The notes under the pieces: model-generated | Told to the model about the DNA's origin: nothing | The model's input: the letters and a program-made list of their open reading frames with translations, nothing else | Database searches by the model: none | Shown here: positions 13,636-22,897 of the stretch, one piece after another | How positions within the stretch are numbered: the stretch's first letter is position 1 | Layout: the number at the start of each line of letters is the position of its first letter | Source of the DNA: Candidatus Chloroheliaceae bacterium | Lineage (GTDB): Bacteria; Chloroflexota; Chloroflexia; Chloroheliales; Chloroheliaceae | Reading direction: 5' to 3' | Assembly: GCA_013390945.1 (NCBI GenBank) | Contig: JACAUC010000029.1 | Span: forward strand, 1 to 34,556 | DNA: 34,556 nt | Position numbers and translations under genes: made by a program

Positions 13636-15243
13636 ATGATCGCCAACAGAACTCGAATTGTAAGGATTTATGGTCGTAGCTGGTCTCACCCTACTCTAAG
13701 CTTGCGAAAAAAGCTTCTTCTATTAGCCCTAGCTACGCTTGGAATAGTCGGTGGAATGTTGCTAGGGGCAATAACGGTACGAGCAGCCTCAACCCAAGAT
13801 GACCTACGCACCCTTAGTCAAAATATCGAAAAGGCCATCACTCAACTACAGGCGGGCGACAAAACCGGAGCAGAGACGGCCTACAATAAATTTGACGCGG
13901 GCTGGCCCAACCTAGAAGATGAGGTGAAGGCGCAACTCCTCCCGGCTTACAATGCCATCGAGGATGCAATGGGTGAGGTAAAAATCGCCTTCAATCTTCA
14001 GCCTTTCGAGGCCACCAGAGCCTTAGAAGCCCTCAAAAAACTAGAGCAGGTGAACTTCGGCTTTATAACGGGTGGAGCGGGACAGTCTCAGCCAAATACT
14101 ATTGCGACTACTGCCGCCACCACGACACCTACCTTCAAAGCACTAGTAGAATACCTTGATAGTGCCAGCAGTGCTATTGCCGCTAACAAACTGGAACAGG
14201 CCAACCTTGCCCTCAAGGACTTTCAGCGCGAATGGCCGAGCCTTGAAACTTATGTCGCGGCCAAATCTGCCACCACCTATAGCGCAATTGAGAATAATGT
14301 GGCGCGAGTTTACGCCCAACTGGAAAGTAGCCCACCGGATTTAGACGGAGCCAAAACCACCCTTAGTCAACTCAAAAACGCCTTGACTCCTTACCTAGAA
14401 AGCAATAACTACGGTATTTTTGAAGCAACCACCGTGCTATTACGCGAAGGGTTGGAGGCTCTCTTGGTTATAGCCGCGCTACTTGCCTTCTTGAGCCGCA
14501 GTGGCAATGCCGATAAGCGTAAGCTGATCTGGACTGGGGCCGGATTGGGCATTGGGGCCAGCCTTGTAGTCGCAATCATAATGCAAGTGGCCTTTTCAGG
14601 AGCGGCGAGTGCTGGAACCAATCGGGAAGTGCTGGAAGGAACCACTGGCCTAGTAGCAGCAGCCATGCTCTTTTATATGAGCTACTGGCTCCACAATAAA
14701 TCAAATATGAATTCTTGGCAGCACTATATCAAGAGCAAAAGTGGCGCAGCCCTAGCCACTGGCAGTGCCTTCTCCCTAGGCTTGCTGGCTTTCCTAGCCG
14801 TCTTCCGCGAAGGAGCCGAGACTGCACTACTCTATATGGGCATTGCTTCCTCGATTTCGCTCAGCGACCTGCTAATTGGTTTGACCATCGGCTTAGTCAC
14901 CCTACTAGCACTGGCAGTATTGATACTAGTAATCGGGATGAAGCTACCCCTGCGGCCCTTCTTCCTAATAGCCAGTATTCTGATCTATTATGTGGGCTTC
15001 AAATTTATTGGAACAGGTATCCATGCCCTGCAAGTGGCCGGAGTCTTACCTGCCACTAGCCCAGGCTACCTACCCGAATCTAGTTTCTTGGGCATTTATC
15101 CCACTTGGGAGACTACCGCAGCACAACTGGCCTTACTAATAATTTCGGCTGGAGTGCTAGTTTGGACACAAACAAGTAACAAGAAGTTGACCCAAAGCTC
15201 AGTGCAAGAGACAACCACCACTTCCGAGGCAAACGCAGCCTGA
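13636..15243 (+). CDS. FTR1 family iron permease with extracytoplasmic helical domain
   Basis: High-affinity iron uptake permease of the FTR1/EfeU family (family knowledge). Residues 25-50 are a signal or first membrane helix. Two similar helical repeats follow (about 55-135 and 165-250), each with an 'FDAGWPNLE' / 'FQREWPSLE' motif near its middle. The membrane domain then carries the two iron-binding motifs, Arg270-Glu274 (REGLE) and Arg391-Glu395 (REGAE), across about seven helices to residue 515. The 535-aa length fits bacterial FTR1 proteins with a fused periplasmic-type domain. AGAGGA precedes the ATG. No efeO or efeB and no multicopper oxidase is adjacent, so the ferric/ferrous partner is not visible. 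The promoter overlaps a DtxR-like box. Confidence 0.92.
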   Translation: MIANRTRIVRIYGRSWSHPTLSLRKKLLLLALATLGIVGGMLLGAITVRAASTQDDLRTLSQNIEKAITQLQAGDKTGAETAYNKFDAGWPNLEDEVKAQLLPAYNAIEDAMGEVKIAFNLQPFEATRALEALKKLEQVNFGFITGGAGQSQPNTIATTAATTTPTFKALVEYLDSASSAIAANKLEQANLALKDFQREWPSLETYVAAKSATTYSAIENNVARVYAQLESSPPDLDGAKTTLSQLKNALTPYLESNNYGIFEATTVLLREGLEALLVIAALLAFLSRSGNADKRKLIWTGAGLGIGASLVVAIIMQVAFSGAASAGTNREVLEGTTGLVAAAMLFYMSYWLHNKSNMNSWQHYIKSKSGAALATGSAFSLGLLAFLAVFREGAETALLYMGIASSISLSDLLIGLTIGLVTLLALAVLILVIGMKLPLRPFFLIASILIYYVGFKFIGTGIHALQVAGVLPATSPGYLPESSFLGIYPTWETTAAQLALLIISAGVLVWTQTSNKKLTQSSVQETTTTSEANAA

Positions 15244-15256
15244 TTTGGTGTCAATT

Positions 15257-15300
15257 AGCGGCATCCTACAAGTCCCGGTCAGGATTTGTGGGATGCCGCT
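15257..15300. repeat. REP-like hairpin downstream of FTR1
   Basis: Arms 15257-15271 and 15286-15300, 15 bp with one T-G wobble, loop 14 nt. It lies between convergent gene ends and may act as a transcript-stabilising or terminating structure. The core GGATGCCGCT is shared with the direct repeats that follow and with 3623-3728. Confidence 0.75.
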
Positions 15301-15367
15301 CTGTAGGTTGATTAGCCACACCCCTCCGTGGGATGCCGCTCCGTCGGTTGATTAGTCACACCCATTC
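15288..15367. repeat. Two 40-bp direct repeats (REP-like family)
   Basis: Units 15288-15327 and 15328-15367 share GTGGGATGCCGCTC, then GGTTGATTAG and CACACCC at matching positions. The second unit and part of the first encode the last ~16 residues of the DNA methyltransferase on the minus strand, including its stop codon. Confidence 0.8.
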
Positions 15368-18083
15368 GGTATTTTATATCATAATTGAGGATAAAATCCA
15401 ATTCCTCTTCCGTGAAGCCATAGTGTTGGGCCAGTATTTGGTCTATTTGATCTATGAGGGGCTTGGACAATTTTGGATAAAACTCATCATATTCGACTCG
15501 TCCACTAGTCTTATAAACATATACTCGTCTCTTGGAATTAGCTTTGAAATCTGCTATTAATAGCTTTGAAATTTCAGCAAGACGACTAGTAAGTTGAGTA
15601 TCTGATAAACTCAAAGGGAAATGCTCTATCTCCCTTTTATTTAGATGGTAACAATCCGAAGTAGTAATCCACCAGATAAAGAACAAGGAACTACAAAGGA
15701 GACCTGATGCGGCTAACGCTTGTGTCTCGGTGTAAAAGTAGAGTGGCTTTAATTGGGTGGATGCTTTCTCGCCATCTCTTTCACTATAAAAGTAGGGAAT
15801 AAAAGGATGGGCGCGTATCCAACTAACCGGAGCATTATGATAATAGATCACCTTTCCGCCGGACTGTAACCCAAATTCAGAATTTGTTTGCAGAAGCTTT
15901 GTCATCAGGTTGCGGTGTATAGTACCAGAAATTTTAGGTATTAAACCATAAGGTCTATCAGCGAGGGGGGTATAGATTAGATTACTACTAAAAAGAGACT
16001 CTCTTTCATCGTGAAACCATTTAGTATAGCGCGTGGTAAATATTGTTTTTCCTTTTCCAGTGCAAGTATAAAGAAATATAGCTAATCGGAATTTTACGCC
16101 TGGAAACAAAACACTAGGATGAGCATCCCCACTGATATTCATTAGGTGAAGTAGACTAGCTTTATCATAAAACTGTTTAACTAACCCCTGCATCCGGTTG
16201 GTGCTATGCCCACTCATAGGAACAATCATCCCACATCTACCAGCACTGGTTTTCAAGACCAAAGAACGTTCCATAACGAAGGCGTAAAGATTACCACATT
16301 CTTCCGTACCATAATTCTTAACGGTATAGTTATTCAAAACCGTCTTATATTCGACATAAGGTGGGTTGCCGATAATCACATCGAAGCCGCCTTGGGTCAT
16401 AATACTATAGAACTCCACAAACCAGTGAAAAGGCAGGTGAGAAGTACGCCACTCCTTTAACTTAGCCTCATACTCCCCCTCCTTGGTTAGATGGTGTGGA
16501 TCAATCCCATATTCTCCAGCCAAGTAGCGATCCAATTCCGCCTGTAATTCGGCTAACTGCACCCCCTGCTTGTGCTTTGAGGTAGCCCTTTCAAAATCAA
16601 ACTGGCACTTGAACGCAGTTTTAGCCTCCTCAACGGTAGCGAAACCCACCAGTGTATTGCCCACCCGAAGATTGAAATCTATATCTGGCAAAGGCTCAAG
16701 TTGCTCCACTTTTTCGACTTGCGCTACCAATTTCAAAAAGAGACGTAGCTTGGCTATCTCGACCGCCTCGACCATTATATCCACCCCATAGAGATTTTGG
16801 GTAAGAATGGTCTTCAGGATAAAGTAGCGACGATTCGGGTGATGTGCTACTATTTGCAACAAATCTTCAAAATTTTTATAAATAGGCGCGGCTTCAATCT
16901 CGTGGGCTTTGGACTTAAAAACAAAAAGCTGCATCCGTTCGAGGCAGGCTTCGTAGAGCAACTCCAGTAGATTGAGCGCGGCAAAGAGAAACGCCCCAGA
17001 GCCACACGTGGGGTCTAGCACCTTGATATTGGCAAGTGCCTGATAGAAGGACCAGAGAAAGAGTGCCTCGGTACAATTCTCAACCACATCTTGAGCAAAT
17101 TGGCAAATATTCAAGTTGTAGGTAATCAGACCATTAATCGAATAGATCTCACCCACTACCAACTTGCCATAAATCTCCGCGTAATGTTTGCGACGGGCCA
17201 CCACCTCCCGCCAGATTTCAGTAGGCAGAGCGTAGTTCGAAGGAGCCGCCTTATTCCACTCGCTCCGTTTAGAAACCTCTGTAAGCCCGATGGCAATCTC
17301 TGGCGGTAGCTCAGTTTTAATCCCATACTGGACGGCAGGATAGATATAACGCTCCGGGTGGGCGCGAAGCAATTGCCAAACCGAAACATTTTCGGCCTCT
17401 ACTCCGACCTTATCAAAGAGGAACGGAATGATAGTGTTCTTGGAAATATATTCAGTAATATCCTCTTTGGTGTAATACGCCCCCATCTGTGTGCGGCTGG
17501 CCGCTTGGTTGATGTATTTTTCAAAGATGTAGCCTAGCACATGCGGGTTAATCTCGTTATCCGCATTGAGCGGACATTCATCCAAATGCCAGTTATATAA
17601 ATCGAAAAAGGCAAAGATCCGCTCGAACGCCTCGTCGGGAATTTGAATATCCGAATTATTGAGTTCCAATTGGTGTAGATCAAACAAACTGCCTTTAAGA
17701 TAAGGCACTTCACCCAACAAAGCGGTTAACTCTGGGGAACGACTCTGCTGACCCAAACCTTCATGAAAGAGACGCAACAAAAACTGGTGGTAGAAGCCCT
17801 GAGAATTACCACTTCGACTAGTCGTACCACCGCTAGGTTGAAACCGCTGTAAGCGGTGACGCAAATAGTCGGTATCGTGGTCTAAGAAGCCCCTTTTTTG
17901 GATAAAATAGATAAACATCAAGCGGTTGAGCATAAGAGAAGCGTACCACTCACGCTCACTTTGCACCTCAAAGCCCAAAATGAATTTGAGAAAAGCGGCG
18001 TGTTCTTTCTGAAAGCGGTCATAAAAGTGTTTGGTAACGTTTTCGATCTCAAACACCTTCTTGACCTTGTGTTGAAGCAACAC
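15312..18083 (-). CDS. Eco57I-type (gamma-class) DNA adenine methyltransferase, N-terminally shortened
   Basis: 923 aa. SAM-binding motif I 'DPTCGSGAF' is at 357-365 and catalytic 'NPPY' at 573-576, with a C-terminal target-recognition region. This is the arrangement of large type IIG/BREX-like methyltransferases acting on adenine. The protein begins directly at 'VTKHFYDRFQKEHAAFLKFI'; in homologues I recall this helix follows 150-200 residues, often with a nuclease domain, so the restriction part is probably missing. The start is GTG 18083. The same frame stays open only six codons upstream to a TAA, overlapping the preceding methyltransferase gene. The C-terminal residues after 'DIKYRMG' are encoded by the REP-like repeat. 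No PD-(D/E)XK motif was seen. Likely an orphan modification enzyme or a remnant of a restriction system. Confidence 0.82.
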   Translation of the reverse strand: MLLQHKVKKVFEIENVTKHFYDRFQKEHAAFLKFILGFEVQSEREWYASLMLNRLMFIYFIQKRGFLDHDTDYLRHRLQRFQPSGGTTSRSGNSQGFYHQFLLRLFHEGLGQQSRSPELTALLGEVPYLKGSLFDLHQLELNNSDIQIPDEAFERIFAFFDLYNWHLDECPLNADNEINPHVLGYIFEKYINQAASRTQMGAYYTKEDITEYISKNTIIPFLFDKVGVEAENVSVWQLLRAHPERYIYPAVQYGIKTELPPEIAIGLTEVSKRSEWNKAAPSNYALPTEIWREVVARRKHYAEIYGKLVVGEIYSINGLITYNLNICQFAQDVVENCTEALFLWSFYQALANIKVLDPTCGSGAFLFAALNLLELLYEACLERMQLFVFKSKAHEIEAAPIYKNFEDLLQIVAHHPNRRYFILKTILTQNLYGVDIMVEAVEIAKLRLFLKLVAQVEKVEQLEPLPDIDFNLRVGNTLVGFATVEEAKTAFKCQFDFERATSKHKQGVQLAELQAELDRYLAGEYGIDPHHLTKEGEYEAKLKEWRTSHLPFHWFVEFYSIMTQGGFDVIIGNPPYVEYKTVLNNYTVKNYGTEECGNLYAFVMERSLVLKTSAGRCGMIVPMSGHSTNRMQGLVKQFYDKASLLHLMNISGDAHPSVLFPGVKFRLAIFLYTCTGKGKTIFTTRYTKWFHDERESLFSSNLIYTPLADRPYGLIPKISGTIHRNLMTKLLQTNSEFGLQSGGKVIYYHNAPVSWIRAHPFIPYFYSERDGEKASTQLKPLYFYTETQALAASGLLCSSLFFIWWITTSDCYHLNKREIEHFPLSLSDTQLTSRLAEISKLLIADFKANSKRRVYVYKTSGRVEYDEFYPKLSKPLIDQIDQILAQHYGFTEEELDFILNYDIKYRMGVTNQPTERHPTEGCG

Positions 18084-18087
18084 AATA

Positions 18088-18786
18088 TTAGCCGTTTCTG
18101 CTTAGTTTTTTAGCTGAAACAATATAGACAGGGTCTTTGGAACCATAGAGCAGTGCCAAAAAGCCACCGCTATGGTGCTGGTGGTCAATCTCCTCAAACT
18201 CCTCCGGTGGCTCGAATAGACCAGCCTCCGTGAAATATTGCTTGACTAGCACCACCCGCTCCAATTCGCTTAGCTCCCGCCAAATTTGAACCGCCTTGGT
18301 GGGGAACATACGGTTGGAGAAAGAGACTATATGAGAGCCGCCCGGCTTGAGTACGCGCCCCACCTCCCGAAAGACTTCTAGGGGATGGATTAAGTATTGG
18401 ATCGAAACCGTATTGAGTACCACGTCAAAAGTAGCGTCGGGATAAGGGAGTGTGGGGTGTTGGTTGAGATCATGAATAATAAATTCATCCAATTGAGCGT
18501 TACTTTGCAACTCCACTGCATTTAGGCCCAGACCTACCACCCGGCCCCGCTTGTAGTCGGCGGGAAGGTGAGTTTTATAGCTGCTCATCAAATCGAGAAG
18601 AGTAGCATGAGGCAGCAAATGTTCCGTAAAGTAGAGACCAAGGGTAGCAATAAAATGTTCATCTACATGAACCACCAAACGTGGATCATGATAGAAGTTA
18701 TTATCGCTAGTTTCGTCCACACGCTGCCAATAATGCCGCTTACTTAAATCATAATGATGGCTATGGTGATGTCCATGCTCGCTCAT
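18088..18786 (-). CDS. Class I SAM-dependent methyltransferase, His-rich N-terminus
   Basis: 232 aa. The fold is indicated by 'FDVVLNTVSIQYLIHP' (motif III/IV region), 'EVGRVLKPGGSHIVSFSN' and a C-terminal strand 'DPVYIVSAKK'. The usual glycine-rich motif I is unusual here ('LLDLMSSYKTHLP'), although 'GRVVGLGLNAVEL' follows. Substrate unknown; methyltransferases of this look act on small molecules. The N-terminus 'MSEHGHHHSHHY' is histidine-rich and could bind metal. ATG 18786 is chosen over an in-frame TTG two codons upstream because AGAAAGG lies ~7 nt before it. It ends 4 nt before the GTG of the DNA methyltransferase, so the pair is probably co-transcribed. Confidence 0.8.
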   Translation of the reverse strand: MSEHGHHHSHHYDLSKRHYWQRVDETSDNNFYHDPRLVVHVDEHFIATLGLYFTEHLLPHATLLDLMSSYKTHLPADYKRGRVVGLGLNAVELQSNAQLDEFIIHDLNQHPTLPYPDATFDVVLNTVSIQYLIHPLEVFREVGRVLKPGGSHIVSFSNRMFPTKAVQIWRELSELERVVLVKQYFTEAGLFEPPEEFEEIDHQHHSGGFLALLYGSKDPVYIVSAKKLSRNG

Positions 18787-18853
18787 CGGCAAGCCTTTCT
18801 AATATCTTCTCAATCGGTAGGGGTTTATTGTATAAACCCGCCTCAATTTAGCG

Positions 18854-18882
18854 AAAAAAAGGGTGTACCACCCGATACACCC
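18854..18882 (-). terminator. Intrinsic terminator of the L,D-transpeptidase
   Basis: Minus strand GGGTGTA, 8-nt loop, TACACCC, then seven T (18854-18860). It begins ~20 nt past the transpeptidase stop and isolates that gene from the methyltransferase pair. Confidence 0.92.
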
Positions 18883-18902
18883 CGTAACTTGTCCGGTTGC
18901 GG

Positions 18903-19994
18903 CTAATAATGAATCACCACCCGTGAACCAACGCCGAGCCAATTCCAAGCAAAGAAACTGGTATCCAAATCCATGTTTACACAACCATGTGAACCAGTGT
19001 AACCAAAGGTACTACGCCACCAAGCGTAATGCAAGGCATGACCCTCGTTGGTAAAGTACTGGGTATATAGTACGTTGGAGAGATCATAATAATCCCCTGC
19101 GCCAATCGAACCACCGCTCATATGCTCGTTATACACTCTACGAAGGATATAAAAGGTTCCGGTAGGGGTAGCATGACTAGGCAGACCAGTAGTTACTAGG
19201 TTTTTGCGAACGACAGTATCACCCTCATAAAAGAAGGAGGTCTGTGTACTCAAATTCACCTCGATCCAATGTTCCCAAAGTGCCGGACTGTAGGCTGGAA
19301 TAAGGGGATCTTGAATGAGGGGTGAAAGGTCAACGTTATTAACCTTAGCCCCCAAGGCACCAATGTTGGCAAGTACCACCCCGGTACTTGGATTGAAGAT
19401 CAGGCGCACCCGCTCAAAATCTTGGGCCGAATAACTCTTGTCGCCCTCTTTATAGGGATATTCTTCACTAATCGGCAAACCAAAGTTAAAGAGACCATTA
19501 TTATTCGTCCAAAATTCCTTAAAGCCAAAAGAGATACTATGCCCGGTATCGGCGAAATAACTGCGGTCTTTGGTATTGTCAAAAGACTCTACCTTTTTGT
19601 AAGCTGGGTTAGCCCGTTCATCGGGCGACATAGCATTGAAGATTTCAGTTCCAATCACGCCTAAAGAATATTCCCAAGCAGTGCCACTGTTCTCTGGGTG
19701 ATATTCCACACGGGCCTTACTAAAGTACTGAAAAGTCATCCCATCTTGGATAAATTCTTCGCTAATCGGGCAACCTAAAAGCTGTTCGCGCCCCTGAGTA
19801 CGCCAATAGACCAAGAGACGATCACCCAAGTAATGCCCACAATCGGCAAAAAAGACCTTGGTGGGGCTACCCTTACTGACCGGAGGCGTTGCAGTTTGGG
19901 CTAGGGCCGAAGCAGGCCCACCACTATCGAAAAGTATAAGAATGAGTATGAGCGCCGCTATCCACCGGAAACGCGCTCCAAAACCTATTTTCAC
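18903..19994 (-). CDS. Secreted L,D-transpeptidase (YkuD) with two N-terminal repeats
   Basis: 363 aa. YkuD enzymes form 3-3 peptidoglycan cross-links or attach proteins through a cysteine acyl-enzyme (family knowledge). The catalytic block 'SHGCVNM' is at 335-341 (Cys338), preceded by 'SATPTGTFYILRR'-like elements. Residues 1-33 are a signal peptide ending 'ASALAQ'. Two copies of a ~34-residue repeat (48-81, 'FFADCGHYLGDRLLVYWR...GCPISEEF'; 146-179, 'YFADTGHSISFGFKEFW...GLPISEEY') precede the catalytic domain; such repeats recur in Chloroflexota exported proteins. Start: AGGAGGA (20001-20007) sits 7 nt before GTG 19994. The longer ATG at 20021 would place that Shine-Dalgarno inside the gene and extend the signal peptide unusually. 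Ends at a strong terminator. Confidence 0.9.
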   Translation of the reverse strand: MKIGFGARFRWIAALILILILFDSGGPASALAQTATPPVSKGSPTKVFFADCGHYLGDRLLVYWRTQGREQLLGCPISEEFIQDGMTFQYFSKARVEYHPENSGTAWEYSLGVIGTEIFNAMSPDERANPAYKKVESFDNTKDRSYFADTGHSISFGFKEFWTNNNGLFNFGLPISEEYPYKEGDKSYSAQDFERVRLIFNPSTGVVLANIGALGAKVNNVDLSPLIQDPLIPAYSPALWEHWIEVNLSTQTSFFYEGDTVVRKNLVTTGLPSHATPTGTFYILRRVYNEHMSGGSIGAGDYYDLSNVLYTQYFTNEGHALHYAWWRSTFGYTGSHGCVNMDLDTSFFAWNWLGVGSRVVIHY

Positions 19995-20084
19995 TCGGAT
20001 TCCTCCTACCATGTTATCCATGCTACTTGTTTCGTTACAAAAATTTACCGCTTATCAGGCTGGCTCAATTATAACGATTTTCGA

Positions 20085-20106
20085 CCACTTTTGGAAGTGG
20101 TTTTTT
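20085..20106 (+). terminator. Hairpin with T6 on the plus strand
   Basis: CCACTT, TTGG, AAGTGG, then TTTTTT. Intrinsic-terminator form on the plus strand, where no gene reads into it. On the minus strand it follows the histidine kinase but lacks a T-tract. Confidence 0.6.
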
Positions 20107-20129
20107 AGATGAATATTGCACCCGATTTT

Positions 20130-22865
20130 TTAGTCACCTAGCTCAACGCCTGACTCTTGTACAACTGGAATTGTAAGTGTGCAAGTGGTGCCGCTTCCAG
20201 CCACACTCTCAATTTCTATCTTACCCTTGTGTGTTTCTAAGCTCTTTTTCACAATTGCCAAACCTAAGCCAGTACCCTTAATATTCCCGACATTTCCAGC
20301 CCGATAAAAGACTTCATAGAGGTGGTTCAAACCTTCGACTGGTATACCGATACCCTCATCCCTGATAACTAGTACTACCTCCTCTGCCCGATACCCTAAT
20401 TCAAAATAGACGATGCTGCCGGGGGACGAGTATTTGACCGCATTAGTGAGCAGATTAGTCAGAGCTTTGCGGAGCAACTTCTCGTCCGCCCAGACCTGCT
20501 TGGGCGAGGGCGGAATTTTCAGATCAAAACGGTGGTCAATGCCCGGGCCAAGCTGAATTTCTTCAATGAGCAAACCACAAAAGTCGGAGAGGTCAAAGAG
20601 AGTCGGCTTAAAGTCAAGTTTTCCCGCCTCCGACTTGGTAATAAAGAGTATTTCATCCAATAGTTCAGTCATATTTTGCACCGAAAGATAGATGCGGCGA
20701 AACATGTCGCTCCTACGTTCTTCAGTCCAGCGGTGGCCGTAGTTTTCTAGGAGTTCTGCCGAGGATAGGATAGCTGTCAGAGGAGTGCGGAAATCGTGGG
20801 AGGCCATCGAGATAAAGCGGTACTTGAGATTGCTCAGTTCCTTCTCCTTTTCAAGAGCCTGGCGTATCTCTTCCTCGGCCCGTAACCGTTCCGAAACGTC
20901 TAAGGCTACCCCAATAACTCCTGAAACCCGCTCTTTTTCTTTGATTGGGGAGAGCCAAAATTCATAAGCCTTGCCATCTAGTGTTAAAAGGGTATTAACA
21001 AATTCACCATTTAGGGTACGTTGGAGCTTTTCTATTATAGCTGGGTATGCTTCTGGTAGTGACTGCCCGATGAATTTGGCTGGTTCCACCGCCAGTTCTT
21101 GGAACCCCCGGCCCTCCGCAAAAGTAACCACGCCTCGATTGTCCAGTGCAAAGAGCATCAGAGGAACATTGGAAACTACCGTCTGCAAGCGGTGTTCGCT
21201 CTCACGCAAGGCTTCTTCTCCCAACTTACGACCCGTAATATCGGTAATCGCGGCAATCACCCCCTTAAACTGGTTCTCCCGAAACATGGGTACGCCTGTA
21301 ACACTCACATAGAGGGTACTACCATTGCGATGAAGAATCCGGTTTTCATAGGTGCTACTTTCACCAAGTGAACGGCGACTAAACGCTTTGGCTTGGATAA
21401 GCTGATCTTCCGGGGGGATTAGCTCAGCCGGGCTTTTACCCAATAACTCTTCCGGTTGGTAGCCTAACATCCGGGCATAGGCTGGATTTACAAACTGGAA
21501 ATAACCGTCAGGGCTAAGAACGGTAAGACCTTGCCCCATTGTATTCATCACCAGTTGGGCAAAGTCGCGCTGCTCCACTAGGGTTTGCTCGGTAATTTTC
21601 CGTTTGATGGCACTGGTAAAAGTTTCGCTTACTATCCGCAACAGAGCAATATCATCGGCAGTCCAAGTCTTGGGGGTTTTTACGGCATCAATGCCTAGAA
21701 AGCCTATCGGCTTTTTCTCAAAAGCCATCGGTACTATTATCAAGGATTGAATAGATTGCAATTCCAGCAGCACTCGCTCAGAGTAAGCTTCTTCTGGTAT
21801 TAAATCCAAGTTGGGAAGATGAATGGTCTCAAGCCGCTGGATATGACCAACCACCCAAGGAATGGAGACGACTGGCAGGTTTTGGAGCAGGTGAATCTGC
21901 GGCTCGATGCCCTCCCAGCACCATTCATAGGTATTGCTCACCAGCGCACCATCCTCCGAAAAGAGGAAGATATAGATACGATCTGCCTTAGAGAAGCGAC
22001 CCATCGCAGCCAGAGCCTGATGGATCTCCTGATCTATTTCGTTAGCACCCACGTCCACAAAGCGAGTAGAAATGGTGGCAAGTAGTTGCTCAAACTTAAA
22101 GCGGTATTGCAGGGCTTCTTCGGCTAGGCGTTGTTCGGTAATATCGCGCACAATAGCCATAACTTCATCTACGGCACTAACCACCAACCGTGCTTCAAAA
22201 GAGCGCAGAAAACCATTTATCTCAAGCTGATAGTCAAAGACCTGTAATTTGCCCGTTTGAAGAGTCTTTTCTACATATTCAAGTGTTTTCCCGGCTATCT
22301 GCGGCAATACCTCTACCACACTCTTCCCTATAAAATTTTCGGGGGTAACTAAGAGGCTACTATTGTTGGGTGCTTTGTAGTTTAAAAAAACCCCCTTTCG
22401 GTTTAGGCGAAAAAGCAAATCTGGCATAGCATCCAAGAGGGCGCGATTGGTAGCCATACTGCTAGAAAGCGACTCTTCGGTCTTCTTGCGCTCGGTAATG
22501 TTATTAGCCGAGAAGCAAACAGCAAAGACCTCACCGGAAGAGCCTTTAATGGGAATGTAATTAAATTCAAACCAATCCTCTTCTGTACCAGTTGGGTAGA
22601 AGGTCTCTCCAGTGATAAGTTTACCAGAGAGTGCTTGTTTAAACTCTTCCTCAAAATTTGGTAGGTTAAATTTTTTAGCCAACGGTGGAGCAAATTCGCC
22701 CACCTCTACGGTATAATCCCAAATCCGCAGGATCATATCAGCCGCCCGCTGATTTATAGCCTTAATCCGGTAATCCTGACCAATTAAAATCATTAAATTG
22801 GGGCTACTATCAAAAATAGCGGCAAAGGTGGCCTCAGAATCTGACAAAGTCGGTGTAAGTAGCAT
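20130..22865 (-). CDS. Multi-PAS/GAF sensor histidine kinase
   Basis: 911 aa, no transmembrane segments, so a cytoplasmic sensor. Order: PAS 1 (~10-128, ending 'NNITERKKTEE'), PAS 2 (~140-250, 'RDITEQRLAEE'), GAF (~260-425), PAS 3 (~432-550, 'TDITGRKLGEE'), PAS 4 (~558-665), HisKA with phospho-accepting His690 ('SMASHDFRTPLTAIL'), and HATPase_c with N-box Asn808, 'DEGIGIP' 836-842 and 'GTGLGLAI' 864-871. All catalytic boxes are intact. No Cys/His pattern indicating haem or flavin was recognised, so ligands are unknown. No response regulator is adjacent, making it an orphan in this window. AAGGT precedes the ATG. It is third in a likely operon with the DUF427 and RDD genes (27- and 32-nt gaps). 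Confidence 0.95.
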   Translation of the reverse strand: MLLTPTLSDSEATFAAIFDSSPNLMILIGQDYRIKAINQRAADMILRIWDYTVEVGEFAPPLAKKFNLPNFEEEFKQALSGKLITGETFYPTGTEEDWFEFNYIPIKGSSGEVFAVCFSANNITERKKTEESLSSSMATNRALLDAMPDLLFRLNRKGVFLNYKAPNNSSLLVTPENFIGKSVVEVLPQIAGKTLEYVEKTLQTGKLQVFDYQLEINGFLRSFEARLVVSAVDEVMAIVRDITEQRLAEEALQYRFKFEQLLATISTRFVDVGANEIDQEIHQALAAMGRFSKADRIYIFLFSEDGALVSNTYEWCWEGIEPQIHLLQNLPVVSIPWVVGHIQRLETIHLPNLDLIPEEAYSERVLLELQSIQSLIIVPMAFEKKPIGFLGIDAVKTPKTWTADDIALLRIVSETFTSAIKRKITEQTLVEQRDFAQLVMNTMGQGLTVLSPDGYFQFVNPAYARMLGYQPEELLGKSPAELIPPEDQLIQAKAFSRRSLGESSTYENRILHRNGSTLYVSVTGVPMFRENQFKGVIAAITDITGRKLGEEALRESEHRLQTVVSNVPLMLFALDNRGVVTFAEGRGFQELAVEPAKFIGQSLPEAYPAIIEKLQRTLNGEFVNTLLTLDGKAYEFWLSPIKEKERVSGVIGVALDVSERLRAEEEIRQALEKEKELSNLKYRFISMASHDFRTPLTAILSSAELLENYGHRWTEERRSDMFRRIYLSVQNMTELLDEILFITKSEAGKLDFKPTLFDLSDFCGLLIEEIQLGPGIDHRFDLKIPPSPKQVWADEKLLRKALTNLLTNAVKYSSPGSIVYFELGYRAEEVVLVIRDEGIGIPVEGLNHLYEVFYRAGNVGNIKGTGLGLAIVKKSLETHKGKIEIESVAGSGTTCTLTIPVVQESGVELGD

Positions 22866-22897
22866 TGTCTTACCTTTTATTTCGTTTTAATTTTTAA

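Noticed and set aside
15312..18786. Complete BREX or restriction-modification system
   Set aside because: Only a methyltransferase core and a small unrelated methyltransferase are present; no nuclease, ATPase or BREX accessory gene is adjacent.
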